Below are positions 35,924-42,839 of a stretch of DNA of 64,000 bases, one piece after another. Every line of letters starts with the position of its first letter. The first letter of the stretch is position 1. A program made the position numbers and the translations under genes. A model generated the notes under the pieces. It had not been told where the DNA came from. It searched no databases and saw only the letters and a list, made by a program, of their open reading frames with translations. Location: NCBI RefSeq assembly GCF_010747415.1, contig NZ_JAAGNZ010000005.1:100081-164080 (forward strand), given 5' to 3'. The DNA comes from Spirosoma agri. GTDB taxonomy: Bacteria > Bacteroidota > Bacteroidia > Cytophagales > Spirosomataceae.

Positions 35924-36650
35924 ATCATATGGTCGGAAAGCATTGGCCGTCTTGCTTGATCCTGATAAGGTCAGTCAAGACGGCCTTTCCGTATTATTAA
36001 CGCAAACGAAGCAGTACGCGGTTGACCTGTTTCTGGTTGGTGGCAGTTTAGTTACCGATTACGCCCACAAAGAAGTCATTGCTTCCATTCGTCAGCACAC
36101 CGATATTCCAGTCGTTTTGTTCCCTGGCAATCCACTGCACATTGAACCGTCGGCTGATGCTATCCTTCTTCTTTCGCTCATTTCGGGCCGAAACCCTGAA
36201 TTTTTGATTGGTCAGCACGTGATTGCCGCTCCGCTCCTGAAGCGAAGCGGCTTAGAAATACTGCCGACTGGATATATGCTTGTTGATAGTGGGACGCAGA
36301 CAACCGTTTCATACATTAGTGGTACGACGCCACTACCCCACGATAAACCCGATGTTGCAGCCTGCACGGCCATGGCGGGAGAGATGCTGGGCTTGCAATT
36401 GCTCTATTTAGATGCCGGAAGCGGTGCGCGCTGGCCGGTTCCGGCCGCTATGATTGCCGCCGTACGTGCTGCCGTTGACACGCCTATAATCGTTGGTGGG
36501 GGTATCAACTCCGGGGAGAAAGCGTATAATGCGTTGAAAGCAGGTGCCGATGTAATTGTCGTTGGCAACGGAATCGAGCAGAATCCGGATCTGTTACCCG
36601 AATTATCGGCCGTAATCCGGGAATTTAACCAGTCAGTCGTACAAGCTTAA
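35832..36650 (+). CDS. Geranylgeranylglyceryl phosphate synthase family protein
   Basis: 272 aa from the only ATG upstream of the conserved part. Hallmarks of the PcrB/GGGPS TIM barrel: ALAVLLDPDK, DLFLVGGSL, VVLFPGNPLHI, ILPTGYMLVD, LLYLDAGSGA, IIVGGGINSG and DVIVVGNGIE. These enzymes attach a polyprenyl chain to glycerol-1-phosphate, the first step of archaeal-type ether lipids; Bacteroidota carry a group whose cellular product is unclear. The conserved N-terminus (GRKALAVLL preceded by LQTILRTY) would be expected to start near 35895, where no ATG exists, so the true start is uncertain; the given start overlaps the previous gene by 92 bases. Confidence 0.9.
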   Translation: MRSTQPQTPRLEANTTRRHPLGLQTILRTYKSYGRKALAVLLDPDKVSQDGLSVLLTQTKQYAVDLFLVGGSLVTDYAHKEVIASIRQHTDIPVVLFPGNPLHIEPSADAILLLSLISGRNPEFLIGQHVIAAPLLKRSGLEILPTGYMLVDSGTQTTVSYISGTTPLPHDKPDVAACTAMAGEMLGLQLLYLDAGSGARWPVPAAMIAAVRAAVDTPIIVGGGINSGEKAYNALKAGADVIVVGNGIEQNPDLLPELSAVIREFNQSVVQA

Positions 36651-36653
36651 TCC

Positions 36654-37079
36654 ATGAAAGCTACTACTTTTCTATGCCTCCTGGGCATCGTTTTTTTGGT
36701 GCCCTCGGTCCGTACCGTTGCTCAGTCGAACAGTAAGTTAGTCTATACCGTTGTGGAGCAGCAGCCTGAATTTCCGGGTGGCAAGGCCGCGTTAAGCCGC
36801 TACCTGGCTGAAACGATTCGGTTTCCAAGCTCCCTGATGCGAAAAAATTACAACACTGGATTCGTGTCTGCCAAGTTCATCATCGAGAAAGATGGCTCCG
36901 TACGTGACGTTCGAATCACGACGAAACCCCTCGACAAAAAGGCGCAGAAAGGAATGCAGGATTTTATGACGACCATTATTACGGCCGTGGAGCAAATGCC
37001 TCGCTGGCAGCCGGGCGAAGTGAAAGGCCAACCGGTTGCCGTCTTTTACACGCTGCCGATAGAAGTTAACGTTCAATAA
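36654..37079 (+). CDS. Secreted TonB C-terminal-domain protein
   Basis: 141 aa. Signal peptide (MKATTFLCLLGIVFLVPSVRTVAQ), then VVEQQPEFPGGKAALSRYLAE, IRFP and SAKFIIEKDGSVRDVRI, which form the TonB C-terminal fold. It lacks the membrane anchor and proline-rich linker of a working TonB, so it is a stand-alone periplasmic TonB-like domain, common in this phylum and of unknown role. It follows the GGGPS gene after 3 bases, so it is co-transcribed with it. Confidence 0.8.
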   Translation: MKATTFLCLLGIVFLVPSVRTVAQSNSKLVYTVVEQQPEFPGGKAALSRYLAETIRFPSSLMRKNYNTGFVSAKFIIEKDGSVRDVRITTKPLDKKAQKGMQDFMTTIITAVEQMPRWQPGEVKGQPVAVFYTLPIEVNVQ

Positions 37080-37082
37080 GAA

Positions 37083-37124
37083 CTAACAAAAAAGCCGCCT
37101 GATAACAGGCGGCTTTTTTGTTAG
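37083..37124. terminator. Bidirectional terminator overlapping a stop codon
   Basis: An 18-bp perfect stem (CTAACAAAAAAGCCGCCT with its complement) and a 6-base loop, between the convergent TonB-domain and AraC genes; the right arm includes the AraC stop codon. Confidence 0.9.
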
Positions 37125-38047
37125 ACGTTCATCAGCGATTCCCGACGGCGCATTTTGCCGGCCGGAATGCCAAACATCATTTTAAACCGGCGGCAGAAAT
37201 AAGCCGTGTCTTTGTAGCCAACTTCGGCCCCGATACCACGAATACTCTTCTTGCTCGTGCGCAACAGCCCTACGGCTGCCTCCATGCGTTGGTATTCGAT
37301 ATAATCCTGTGGATTGATACCCGTCAGCATTTTGAAATACTGACCAACGTAATCTTCGGAAACGTTCGCTACATTGGCCAGAACTTTGTTTGACAGATCA
37401 CCACCCAGATTTTCCTTGATATAGGCGAATATATCGATTAAGCGAGGATCTTTAAAATATGTACTGTTGGTAACCAGCTGCTCGACGAACAGCCGATTTT
37501 TCAGAATATACCGGACAACTTCAATAACGATTTCTTCGGTTTTGATCTTGACGATGCGCCCTTTCCCGGCCAGATCCGTCATGTCTTCCGCCAGAATCTG
37601 ATCGATCGTGTTGGCCAGATGATCTTCCCGTTTGATGATGAATGGCGGCACGTCGAGTGAATTGAAAAAATTCACCGAATCGAAGACCTTCGCTTCAAAA
37701 GAGACATAGCCGAACGAATTTGGCAGATGACCGATGAGCTTAGGATCGTGATTACCTTCCCAGTACGTTTCCCGGTGCGTCATAAACTCCTCATTCGAGA
37801 CAGTTTTAGAGGTTGTGGGGTCTCCGTAGGTCACAGTGACGTGTTTGCCGCCCGGAATGAAAAGCATATCGCCCACGTCAACCCGAACGCGTTCCTCGCC
37901 AATCGACACTTCGCCGTTATATAAGATCAGCAGCGTATTCTCAACATCATAGAAATTTTTGATGGTGATCGGCTGCAAAATCCGAATGTTACGGGCCTTA
38001 ATAAATTTAACGCCCAGCGACTCAATGATTTTATTATAATCTTCCAT
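37121..38047 (-). CDS. AraC-family transcriptional regulator
   Basis: 308 aa. The N-terminal cupin-like sensing domain (residues 20-80: ITIKNFYDVENTLLILYNGEV, VDVGDMLFIPGGKHVTV) and a middle linker precede the C-terminal double helix-turn-helix of AraC type (LANVANVSEDYVGQYFKMLTG, SIRGIGAEVGYKDTAYFCRRFKMMFG). It resembles sugar- or metabolite-responsive regulators, but the ligand is unknown. Two copies of ACAAAACTAATA spaced 18 bases lie 45-80 bases upstream and are candidate self-regulation sites. Confidence 0.9.
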   Translation of the reverse strand: MEDYNKIIESLGVKFIKARNIRILQPITIKNFYDVENTLLILYNGEVSIGEERVRVDVGDMLFIPGGKHVTVTYGDPTTSKTVSNEEFMTHRETYWEGNHDPKLIGHLPNSFGYVSFEAKVFDSVNFFNSLDVPPFIIKREDHLANTIDQILAEDMTDLAGKGRIVKIKTEEIVIEVVRYILKNRLFVEQLVTNSTYFKDPRLIDIFAYIKENLGGDLSNKVLANVANVSEDYVGQYFKMLTGINPQDYIEYQRMEAAVGLLRTSKKSIRGIGAEVGYKDTAYFCRRFKMMFGIPAGKMRRRESLMNV

Positions 38048-38093
38048 AGCTGAAAGGGGAGTGCGTGTGAATGCTACATGCTCTCAAAGTTGC

Positions 38094-38123
38094 ACAAAAC
38101 TAATAATTTGTACAAAACTAATA
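38094..38123 (-). promoter_or_regulatory. Tandem direct repeats in the AraC-gene promoter
   Basis: ACAAAACTAATA occurs at 38094-38105 and 38112-38123, period 18. On the minus strand each contains TAGTTTTG, a match to TAnnTTTG, so these may be alternative -7 boxes, an operator for the AraC protein, or both. Confidence 0.45.
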
Positions 38124-38144
38124 CAAGTATAAAAGTTTCCAAAA

Positions 38145-38184
38145 AATAAAAAAAATAGTGCGTATTCGTATCGAACACGCACTA
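38145..38184 (-). terminator. Terminator after the acyl-CoA dehydrogenase gene
   Basis: On the minus strand TAGTGCGT pairs with ACGCACTA around a 13-base loop and is followed by an eight-T run. Confidence 0.85.
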
Positions 38185-38221
38185 CCCCTTTTAAAAAAAT
38201 TCTATTTTACTAAGAAAACAC

Positions 38222-39391
38222 TTATCGGATGAGTTCGCGGGCAATTACCAATTTTTGGATTTCGGATGTACCCTCGTAGATCTGTGTAATTTTCGCGTCG
38301 CGCATCAACCGCTCCACGTGGTATTCCTTTACATAACCGTAGCCACCGTGTATCTGAACGGCTTCTGTCGTTGCCCACATCGCCACATCCGACGCAAATA
38401 ATTTGGCCATCGCTGCGGCTTGAACGTAATCTTTATGCTCGTCTTTTAGCCGTGCCGCTTTGTAAACCAGTAACCGTGCCGCTTCAATTTTGGTCGCCAT
38501 TTCAGCCAGTTTAAATTGAATAGCCTGATGGTCAAATATTTGTCGGCCAAAGGCTTTGCGTTCCTGTGCATACTTCAGCGATAACTCGTAGGCACCAGCC
38601 GCGATACCCAGCGCCTGAGCCGCAATACCGATTCGGCCACCATTCAGCGTTGACATCGCAAATTTGAAACCAAAACCATCTTCTCCGATTCGGTTTTCCT
38701 TGGGTACTATAGCATCCGTGAACAGCAGAGAGTGTGTGTCAGAAGCCCGGATTCCCATTTTATCTTCTTTCCTGCCAACAACAAAACCGGGCGTTCCCTT
38801 TTCAACGATCAGGCAATTTATTCCCCGATGTTTTTTCTCCCGGTCGGTTTGGGCAATGACCAGACAGATACCGGACGAGTTGCCGTTGGTAATCCAGTTC
38901 TTAGTGCCGTTTAGTAAATAATAATCACCCTTGTCTTCGGCAGTGGTGCTTTGCGAGGTCGCGTCGGAGCCGGCTTCGGGTTCGGACAGACAAAAGGCAC
39001 CGAGGGTTTCGCCCGTAGCCAATCGGGTCAGGTAGGTTTGCTTCTGCGCTTCGGTGCCGAAGGCTTCCAGTCCGTAACAAACCAGTGAATTATTCACCGA
39101 CATGATAACGGAAGCAGATGCGTCAATTTTAGAAATCTCCTCCATCGCCAGCACATAAGCCACTGTATCCATGCCACCACCCCCGTACTCGGGTGAAACC
39201 ATCATTCCCAAAAAACCCAGCTCACCCATGCGCTTGACCTGTTGCGCGGGAAAACGAGCTTCATTGTCACGTTCAACAATGCCGGGCAAAAGTTCATTCT
39301 GAGCAAAATCGCGGGCGGCTTCCTGAACGGCCAGGTGTTCTTCCGATAAATTAAAATTCAATCCCTGTAACTCCAGCGCTGCCGTTGCCAT
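38222..39391 (-). CDS. Acyl-CoA dehydrogenase
   Basis: 389 aa. All three domains present: N-terminal helices (LSEEHLAVQEAARDFAQNEL, MGELGFLGMMVSPEYGG), the central beta-domain (CLSEPEAGSD, NWITNG) and the C-terminal helices (ERKAFGRQIFDHQAIQFKLAEM, QIHGGYGYVKEYHVERLMRDAKI). YEGTSEIQK near the end holds the catalytic glutamate, as in short/medium-chain enzymes such as butyryl-CoA dehydrogenase. It oxidises acyl-CoA with FAD in beta-oxidation. The upstream MaoC hydratase on the same strand, separated by a hairpin, may act in the same pathway. Confidence 0.92.
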   Translation of the reverse strand: MATAALELQGLNFNLSEEHLAVQEAARDFAQNELLPGIVERDNEARFPAQQVKRMGELGFLGMMVSPEYGGGGMDTVAYVLAMEEISKIDASASVIMSVNNSLVCYGLEAFGTEAQKQTYLTRLATGETLGAFCLSEPEAGSDATSQSTTAEDKGDYYLLNGTKNWITNGNSSGICLVIAQTDREKKHRGINCLIVEKGTPGFVVGRKEDKMGIRASDTHSLLFTDAIVPKENRIGEDGFGFKFAMSTLNGGRIGIAAQALGIAAGAYELSLKYAQERKAFGRQIFDHQAIQFKLAEMATKIEAARLLVYKAARLKDEHKDYVQAAAMAKLFASDVAMWATTEAVQIHGGYGYVKEYHVERLMRDAKITQIYEGTSEIQKLVIARELIR

Positions 39392-39457
39392 CTGAATTGC
39401 TTTGTTTTAGTGAGTTGTAACCGCTTGTTGTGAATTGTGTAAAGATAAGAAAAAGTT

Positions 39458-39489
39458 GAATGAATAGTATGCTTGCATACTATTCATTC
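39458..39489 (-). terminator. Hairpin terminator at the end of the MaoC gene
   Basis: 15-bp perfect stem (GAATGAATAGTATGC with its complement) and a 2-base centre; on the minus strand it is followed by AACTTTTTC. The outer arm contains the MaoC stop codon. Confidence 0.8.
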
Positions 39490-39954
39490 GAACAGAAGTA
39501 CAACTAATTCGGCAACGCAGGCTGGTTTCTGTTCACCGGCGACTTCAAATACACATTCAATAATGGCTCTGACGCCATTCGTACTTTCGTTGCTGTTTTG
39601 TGGCTCAACGTGGTGTAACCAGGCTTTCATGCGTAGCTGACTGCCAACGGGCACGGCATTCGCAAAGCGAATTTTGTTGGCTCCGTAATTGACCCCGAGC
39701 TTTACTGTGTCAACCCGATACAGTTCAGCCAGTAGCTTGGGGGCCAGCGAAAGGGTTAGAAAGCCGTGCGCAATGGGTGCTTTATAGGGTGATTCACGCG
39801 CTGCCCGCTCCGGATCGGTATGAATCCACTGGTGGTCACCCGTCGCTTCGGCAAATAAATTAACCGACTCCTGCGTGATGGTTAGGTAGTCCGTTTCGCC
39901 CAGAGGCTGGCCTGCGTGTGCGGCAAATTCGGTTAGGTCTGCAAAGACTTGCAT
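39484..39954 (-). CDS. MaoC-family enoyl-CoA hydratase
   Basis: 156 aa, a single hot-dog domain. DHQWIHTDPERA (the catalytic D/H motif) and APIAHGFLTLSLAPKLLAEL are the hallmark blocks of (R)-specific enoyl-CoA hydratases. It adds water to trans-2-enoyl-CoA, or supplies (R)-3-hydroxyacyl-CoA. It is divergent from the hydrolase gene at 40035 and followed by acyl-CoA dehydrogenase on the same strand. Confidence 0.88.
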   Translation of the reverse strand: MQVFADLTEFAAHAGQPLGETDYLTITQESVNLFAEATGDHQWIHTDPERAARESPYKAPIAHGFLTLSLAPKLLAELYRVDTVKLGVNYGANKIRFANAVPVGSQLRMKAWLHHVEPQNSNESTNGVRAIIECVFEVAGEQKPACVAELVVLLFE

Positions 39955-40034
39955 AGGTATGTAAGAATAAAGAATGATTGGTGAATACGGCCGCAGATGA
40001 GTGTCTTACGGCATTGTTTTGCAACTTTGTAGGA

Positions 40035-40838
40035 ATGAGTAACAGGGCCGACACCGAATTTTTCGAGTTTGAGAACAACCGACTGGCCTACCGGCGATTT
40101 GGCAACGGAACGATTACGCTACTGGCTTTTCATGGTTTCGGGCAATCGGGTCAAGTATTTTCCGCGCTCCAAAAGTCACTCGGCGAACGATATACCATTT
40201 TGGCGATCGATTTGTTTTTTCATGGCCAAAGCAGTTATCATACTACCCAACTGTTGAGCAAGCCCGACTGGGCGCGGTTGATCGATGCTTTTTTACAACT
40301 ACGTCAGGTCAATCGATTCTCACTGGTGGGTTTTAGCCTGGGCGGTCGATTTGCGCTGGCAACCGTTGAATCGTTTGCCATCCGAATTGATCAACTGGTG
40401 CTGATTGCGCCGGATGGCATCACGCGCAACGTATGGTACTGGATAGCAACCGGCTCGTCTGCCGGGCGCTGGCTATTTCGGCGCTTGCTTACCCATTTGC
40501 CCTTGCTCAACGCAGTTGGACACGGCCTCACGAGCATCGGGCTGTTAAACCGAACGGTCATGCGCTTCGTCGAGATTTCGTTAAGTACCCCTCAACAGCG
40601 TGAACGGGTTCATGTGAGCTGGACACAGTTTCGCCTGATCAAGCCTGATCTCGATCAAATCCGCGGTCTACTGCATCAGTATCCGGTGCGGGTTCGTTTT
40701 TTTACGGGCGCTTTCGATCGGATCGTGCCAGGTCGATACATTCTTCCACTGACTAAACAGCTTCATCACTACGAACTAACTGTTTTTCAGACGGGGCATA
40801 ACCATCTCATTGAACTAGCTGGTGAGCAGTTGGACTAA
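40035..40838 (+). CDS. Alpha/beta hydrolase
   Basis: 267 aa from the ATG at 40035, which follows TAGGA and fits the family N-terminus; the frame opens 19 codons earlier. LAFHGFGQSG is the oxyanion-loop block, VGFSLGGRFAL holds the nucleophile, TGAFDRIVPGRY the acid, and GHNHLIE the histidine. It is cytoplasmic with an unknown ester or ether-like substrate; it resembles MhpC-type hydrolases. Confidence 0.82.
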   Translation: MSNRADTEFFEFENNRLAYRRFGNGTITLLAFHGFGQSGQVFSALQKSLGERYTILAIDLFFHGQSSYHTTQLLSKPDWARLIDAFLQLRQVNRFSLVGFSLGGRFALATVESFAIRIDQLVLIAPDGITRNVWYWIATGSSAGRWLFRRLLTHLPLLNAVGHGLTSIGLLNRTVMRFVEISLSTPQQRERVHVSWTQFRLIKPDLDQIRGLLHQYPVRVRFFTGAFDRIVPGRYILPLTKQLHHYELTVFQTGHNHLIELAGEQLD

Positions 40839-40857
40839 CCTCCTTTTCGCGTCCCGA

Positions 40858-41529
40858 TTATTTTAGTGCCCGCTGAACAACCTGCCACAGACCAGCAATG
40901 GACACGATAACCAGCACGACGACAATAATTTGCGTCCAGCTGCTCTGATTCGGGTTTTCCAGTAAGGTCCGGATCTCGTGCGCTTCGTGACCCGACCAGA
41001 TGGCTAGTAATGTGCGGGGAGCCATACCAAGCATACCGCCCAGCAGAATATTTTTCAAGTGGGCCCCTGATAGCGCAAACAATAAATTGGTCAGGCCGAA
41101 GGGAAGAATAGGGGAGAGCTTGGCAAAAAAGATAACTTCTAACTCCTTGTCCAAAATGCGATCGAGCACCGATTGCGCCTTAGGATTTCGTCGTAAAAAT
41201 TGAATAAACCGATCATGGTCGAGCCAGCGAACGAGTAGGTTGATAAATAATATACCACCCATGTTGATCGCGAATAACGGCAAAACGGCCTGCCAGCCTA
41301 GAAAATAACCGAAGATCAGGGCCAGCATGGTTGGAGGAGTTAACGCGGCCGATGTGATCGAGCAGATCAGCGTGATAACGGCCCATTCCCAGGCCGTGAA
41401 ATTGGCAATAGCGGCTTCATGGACTACGGCGTAATAGGTCAGCAGTGACGTAAACACAATGGGTGTTACCGACAGAACGATGCCTGCAACGACTGGACCG
41501 GTGAGGTTCTTGAGAATGGCTGATTTCAC
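40858..41529 (-). CDS. TVP38/TMEM64 (DedA-like) membrane protein
   Basis: 223 aa with about six membrane segments. The SNARE-assoc/VTT domain is seen in LALIFGYFLGWQAVLPLFAINMGGIL, LDRILDKELEVIFFAKLSPILPFGLTNLLFALSG and LGGMLGMAPRTLLAIWSG (by their conserved F/G/P positions). Family members are thought to help flip or transport phospholipids in the inner membrane; a role in undecaprenyl-phosphate recycling is known for some DedA relatives. The last helix is followed by very few residues. It converges with the hydrolase gene across a 20-base gap. Confidence 0.85.
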   Translation of the reverse strand: MKSAILKNLTGPVVAGIVLSVTPIVFTSLLTYYAVVHEAAIANFTAWEWAVITLICSITSAALTPPTMLALIFGYFLGWQAVLPLFAINMGGILFINLLVRWLDHDRFIQFLRRNPKAQSVLDRILDKELEVIFFAKLSPILPFGLTNLLFALSGAHLKNILLGGMLGMAPRTLLAIWSGHEAHEIRTLLENPNQSSWTQIIVVVLVIVSIAGLWQVVQRALK

Positions 41530-41661
41530 AATATAGCAAACTACGAAAGGCGTGATGTGTTTTTGGTGATTCTCTCGTGCATAAAGGCTGAGGGATGCGG
41601 AACATTACTCCGCTTTCTGTCCGACGGGCCGAATGTCCACGTTACTTTGTTACCTTCGGGC

Positions 41662-42801
41662 ATGAAATTCGGAACCAAAGCCATCCATTCCGGTGTAGAG
41701 CCGGACCCAACGACGGGCGCGATCATGACGCCTATTTATCAGACATCGACCTACGTTCAGGAGTCGCCGGGGAAGCACAAGGGGTATGAATACGCCCGGA
41801 CTCAGAATCCAACGCGGAATGTCCTGCAAACGAATCTAGCCGCTCTCGAAAATGGTAAACACGGTATCTGTTACTCATCCGGATTAGGCGCGACCGACGC
41901 GATTCTGAAGCTGTTTAAGCCGGGTGATGAGATTATCGCCAGCAACGACCTGTACGGCGGCACCTATCGGATCATGGTGCGCGTATTTCAGGAATTCGGG
42001 CTTACCTTCAAATTTGTCGGCTTGGAGAATCCAGCGAATCTGGAAGCGGCTATTACGCCAGCCACAAAAATGGTCTGGATCGAAACCCCGACGAATCCGT
42101 TATTGCGTCTGGTCGATATTGCGGCCATTGCGGCCATCACCAAACCGCGCAACATCCAGCTTGTGGTCGACAATACATTTGCCTCGCCGTATCTACAAAA
42201 TCCCCTCGATATGGGCGCTGACGTGGTCATGCATTCGGTTACGAAATACCTGGGCGGTCATTCGGATACGGTTATGGGCGCTATCGTGTTGAACGACGAC
42301 GAAACGGCTCAGCGACTGGCGTTCATTCAGAATGCCTGCGGGGCTGTACCGGGACCACAGGATTGCTTTTTGGTGCTTCGGGGTATAAAAACGCTGCACG
42401 TTCGGATGCAGCGCCATTGCGAGAATGCCATGAAGGTCGCCCAGTATCTGGAACAACATCCCAAAGTGAGCCAGGTCTATTACCCCGGTCTGGAGTCGCA
42501 TCCCGCTCACGAGCTGGCCAAGAAGCAAATGCGTGGCTTTGGTGGTATGCTATCGTTCGAGCTGAAAGGCGACTCGATGCCCGAAGCCGTTCACGTGATG
42601 GAAAGCTTCCAGGTGTTTTCGCTGGCCGAATCATTGGGGGGCGTCGAGTCACTTTGCACACATCCTGCCAGCATGACCCACGCCAGTATTCCGAAAGAAG
42701 AACGCGTGAAGAATGGACTTAAAGACACGCTCATCCGGCTGAGCGTTGGCATTGAAGACGTTGAGGACCTGATCCAGGATCTGGAACAGGCAATCGGGTA
42801 A
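41662..42801 (+). CDS. PLP-dependent trans-sulfuration enzyme (cystathionine gamma-synthase/lyase family)
   Basis: 379 aa from the ATG at 41662 (MKFGTKAIHSGVEPDP); the frame opens 35 codons earlier from a GTG that is not conserved. The fold-type I motifs are clear: PTRNVLQTNLAALE, YGGTYR, IETPTNPLLRLVDI, VDNTFASPYLQNP and HSVTKYLGGHSD with the PLP lysine at residue 195. The length and motifs fit cystathionine gamma-synthase or gamma/beta-lyase; sequence alone does not settle which. It works in methionine/cysteine interconversion in the cytoplasm. It is monocistronic. Confidence 0.88.
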   Translation: MKFGTKAIHSGVEPDPTTGAIMTPIYQTSTYVQESPGKHKGYEYARTQNPTRNVLQTNLAALENGKHGICYSSGLGATDAILKLFKPGDEIIASNDLYGGTYRIMVRVFQEFGLTFKFVGLENPANLEAAITPATKMVWIETPTNPLLRLVDIAAIAAITKPRNIQLVVDNTFASPYLQNPLDMGADVVMHSVTKYLGGHSDTVMGAIVLNDDETAQRLAFIQNACGAVPGPQDCFLVLRGIKTLHVRMQRHCENAMKVAQYLEQHPKVSQVYYPGLESHPAHELAKKQMRGFGGMLSFELKGDSMPEAVHVMESFQVFSLAESLGGVESLCTHPASMTHASIPKEERVKNGLKDTLIRLSVGIEDVEDLIQDLEQAIG

Positions 42802-42803
42802 GT

Positions 42804-42836
42804 CTGAACCGCCCGGCGATCTGCCGGGCGGTTCAG
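42804..42836. terminator. Bidirectional terminator
   Basis: 14-bp GC-rich perfect stem (CTGAACCGCCCGGC with its complement), 5-base loop, between the convergent trans-sulfuration and TonB-receptor genes. Confidence 0.75.
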
Positions 42837-42839
42837 CCA

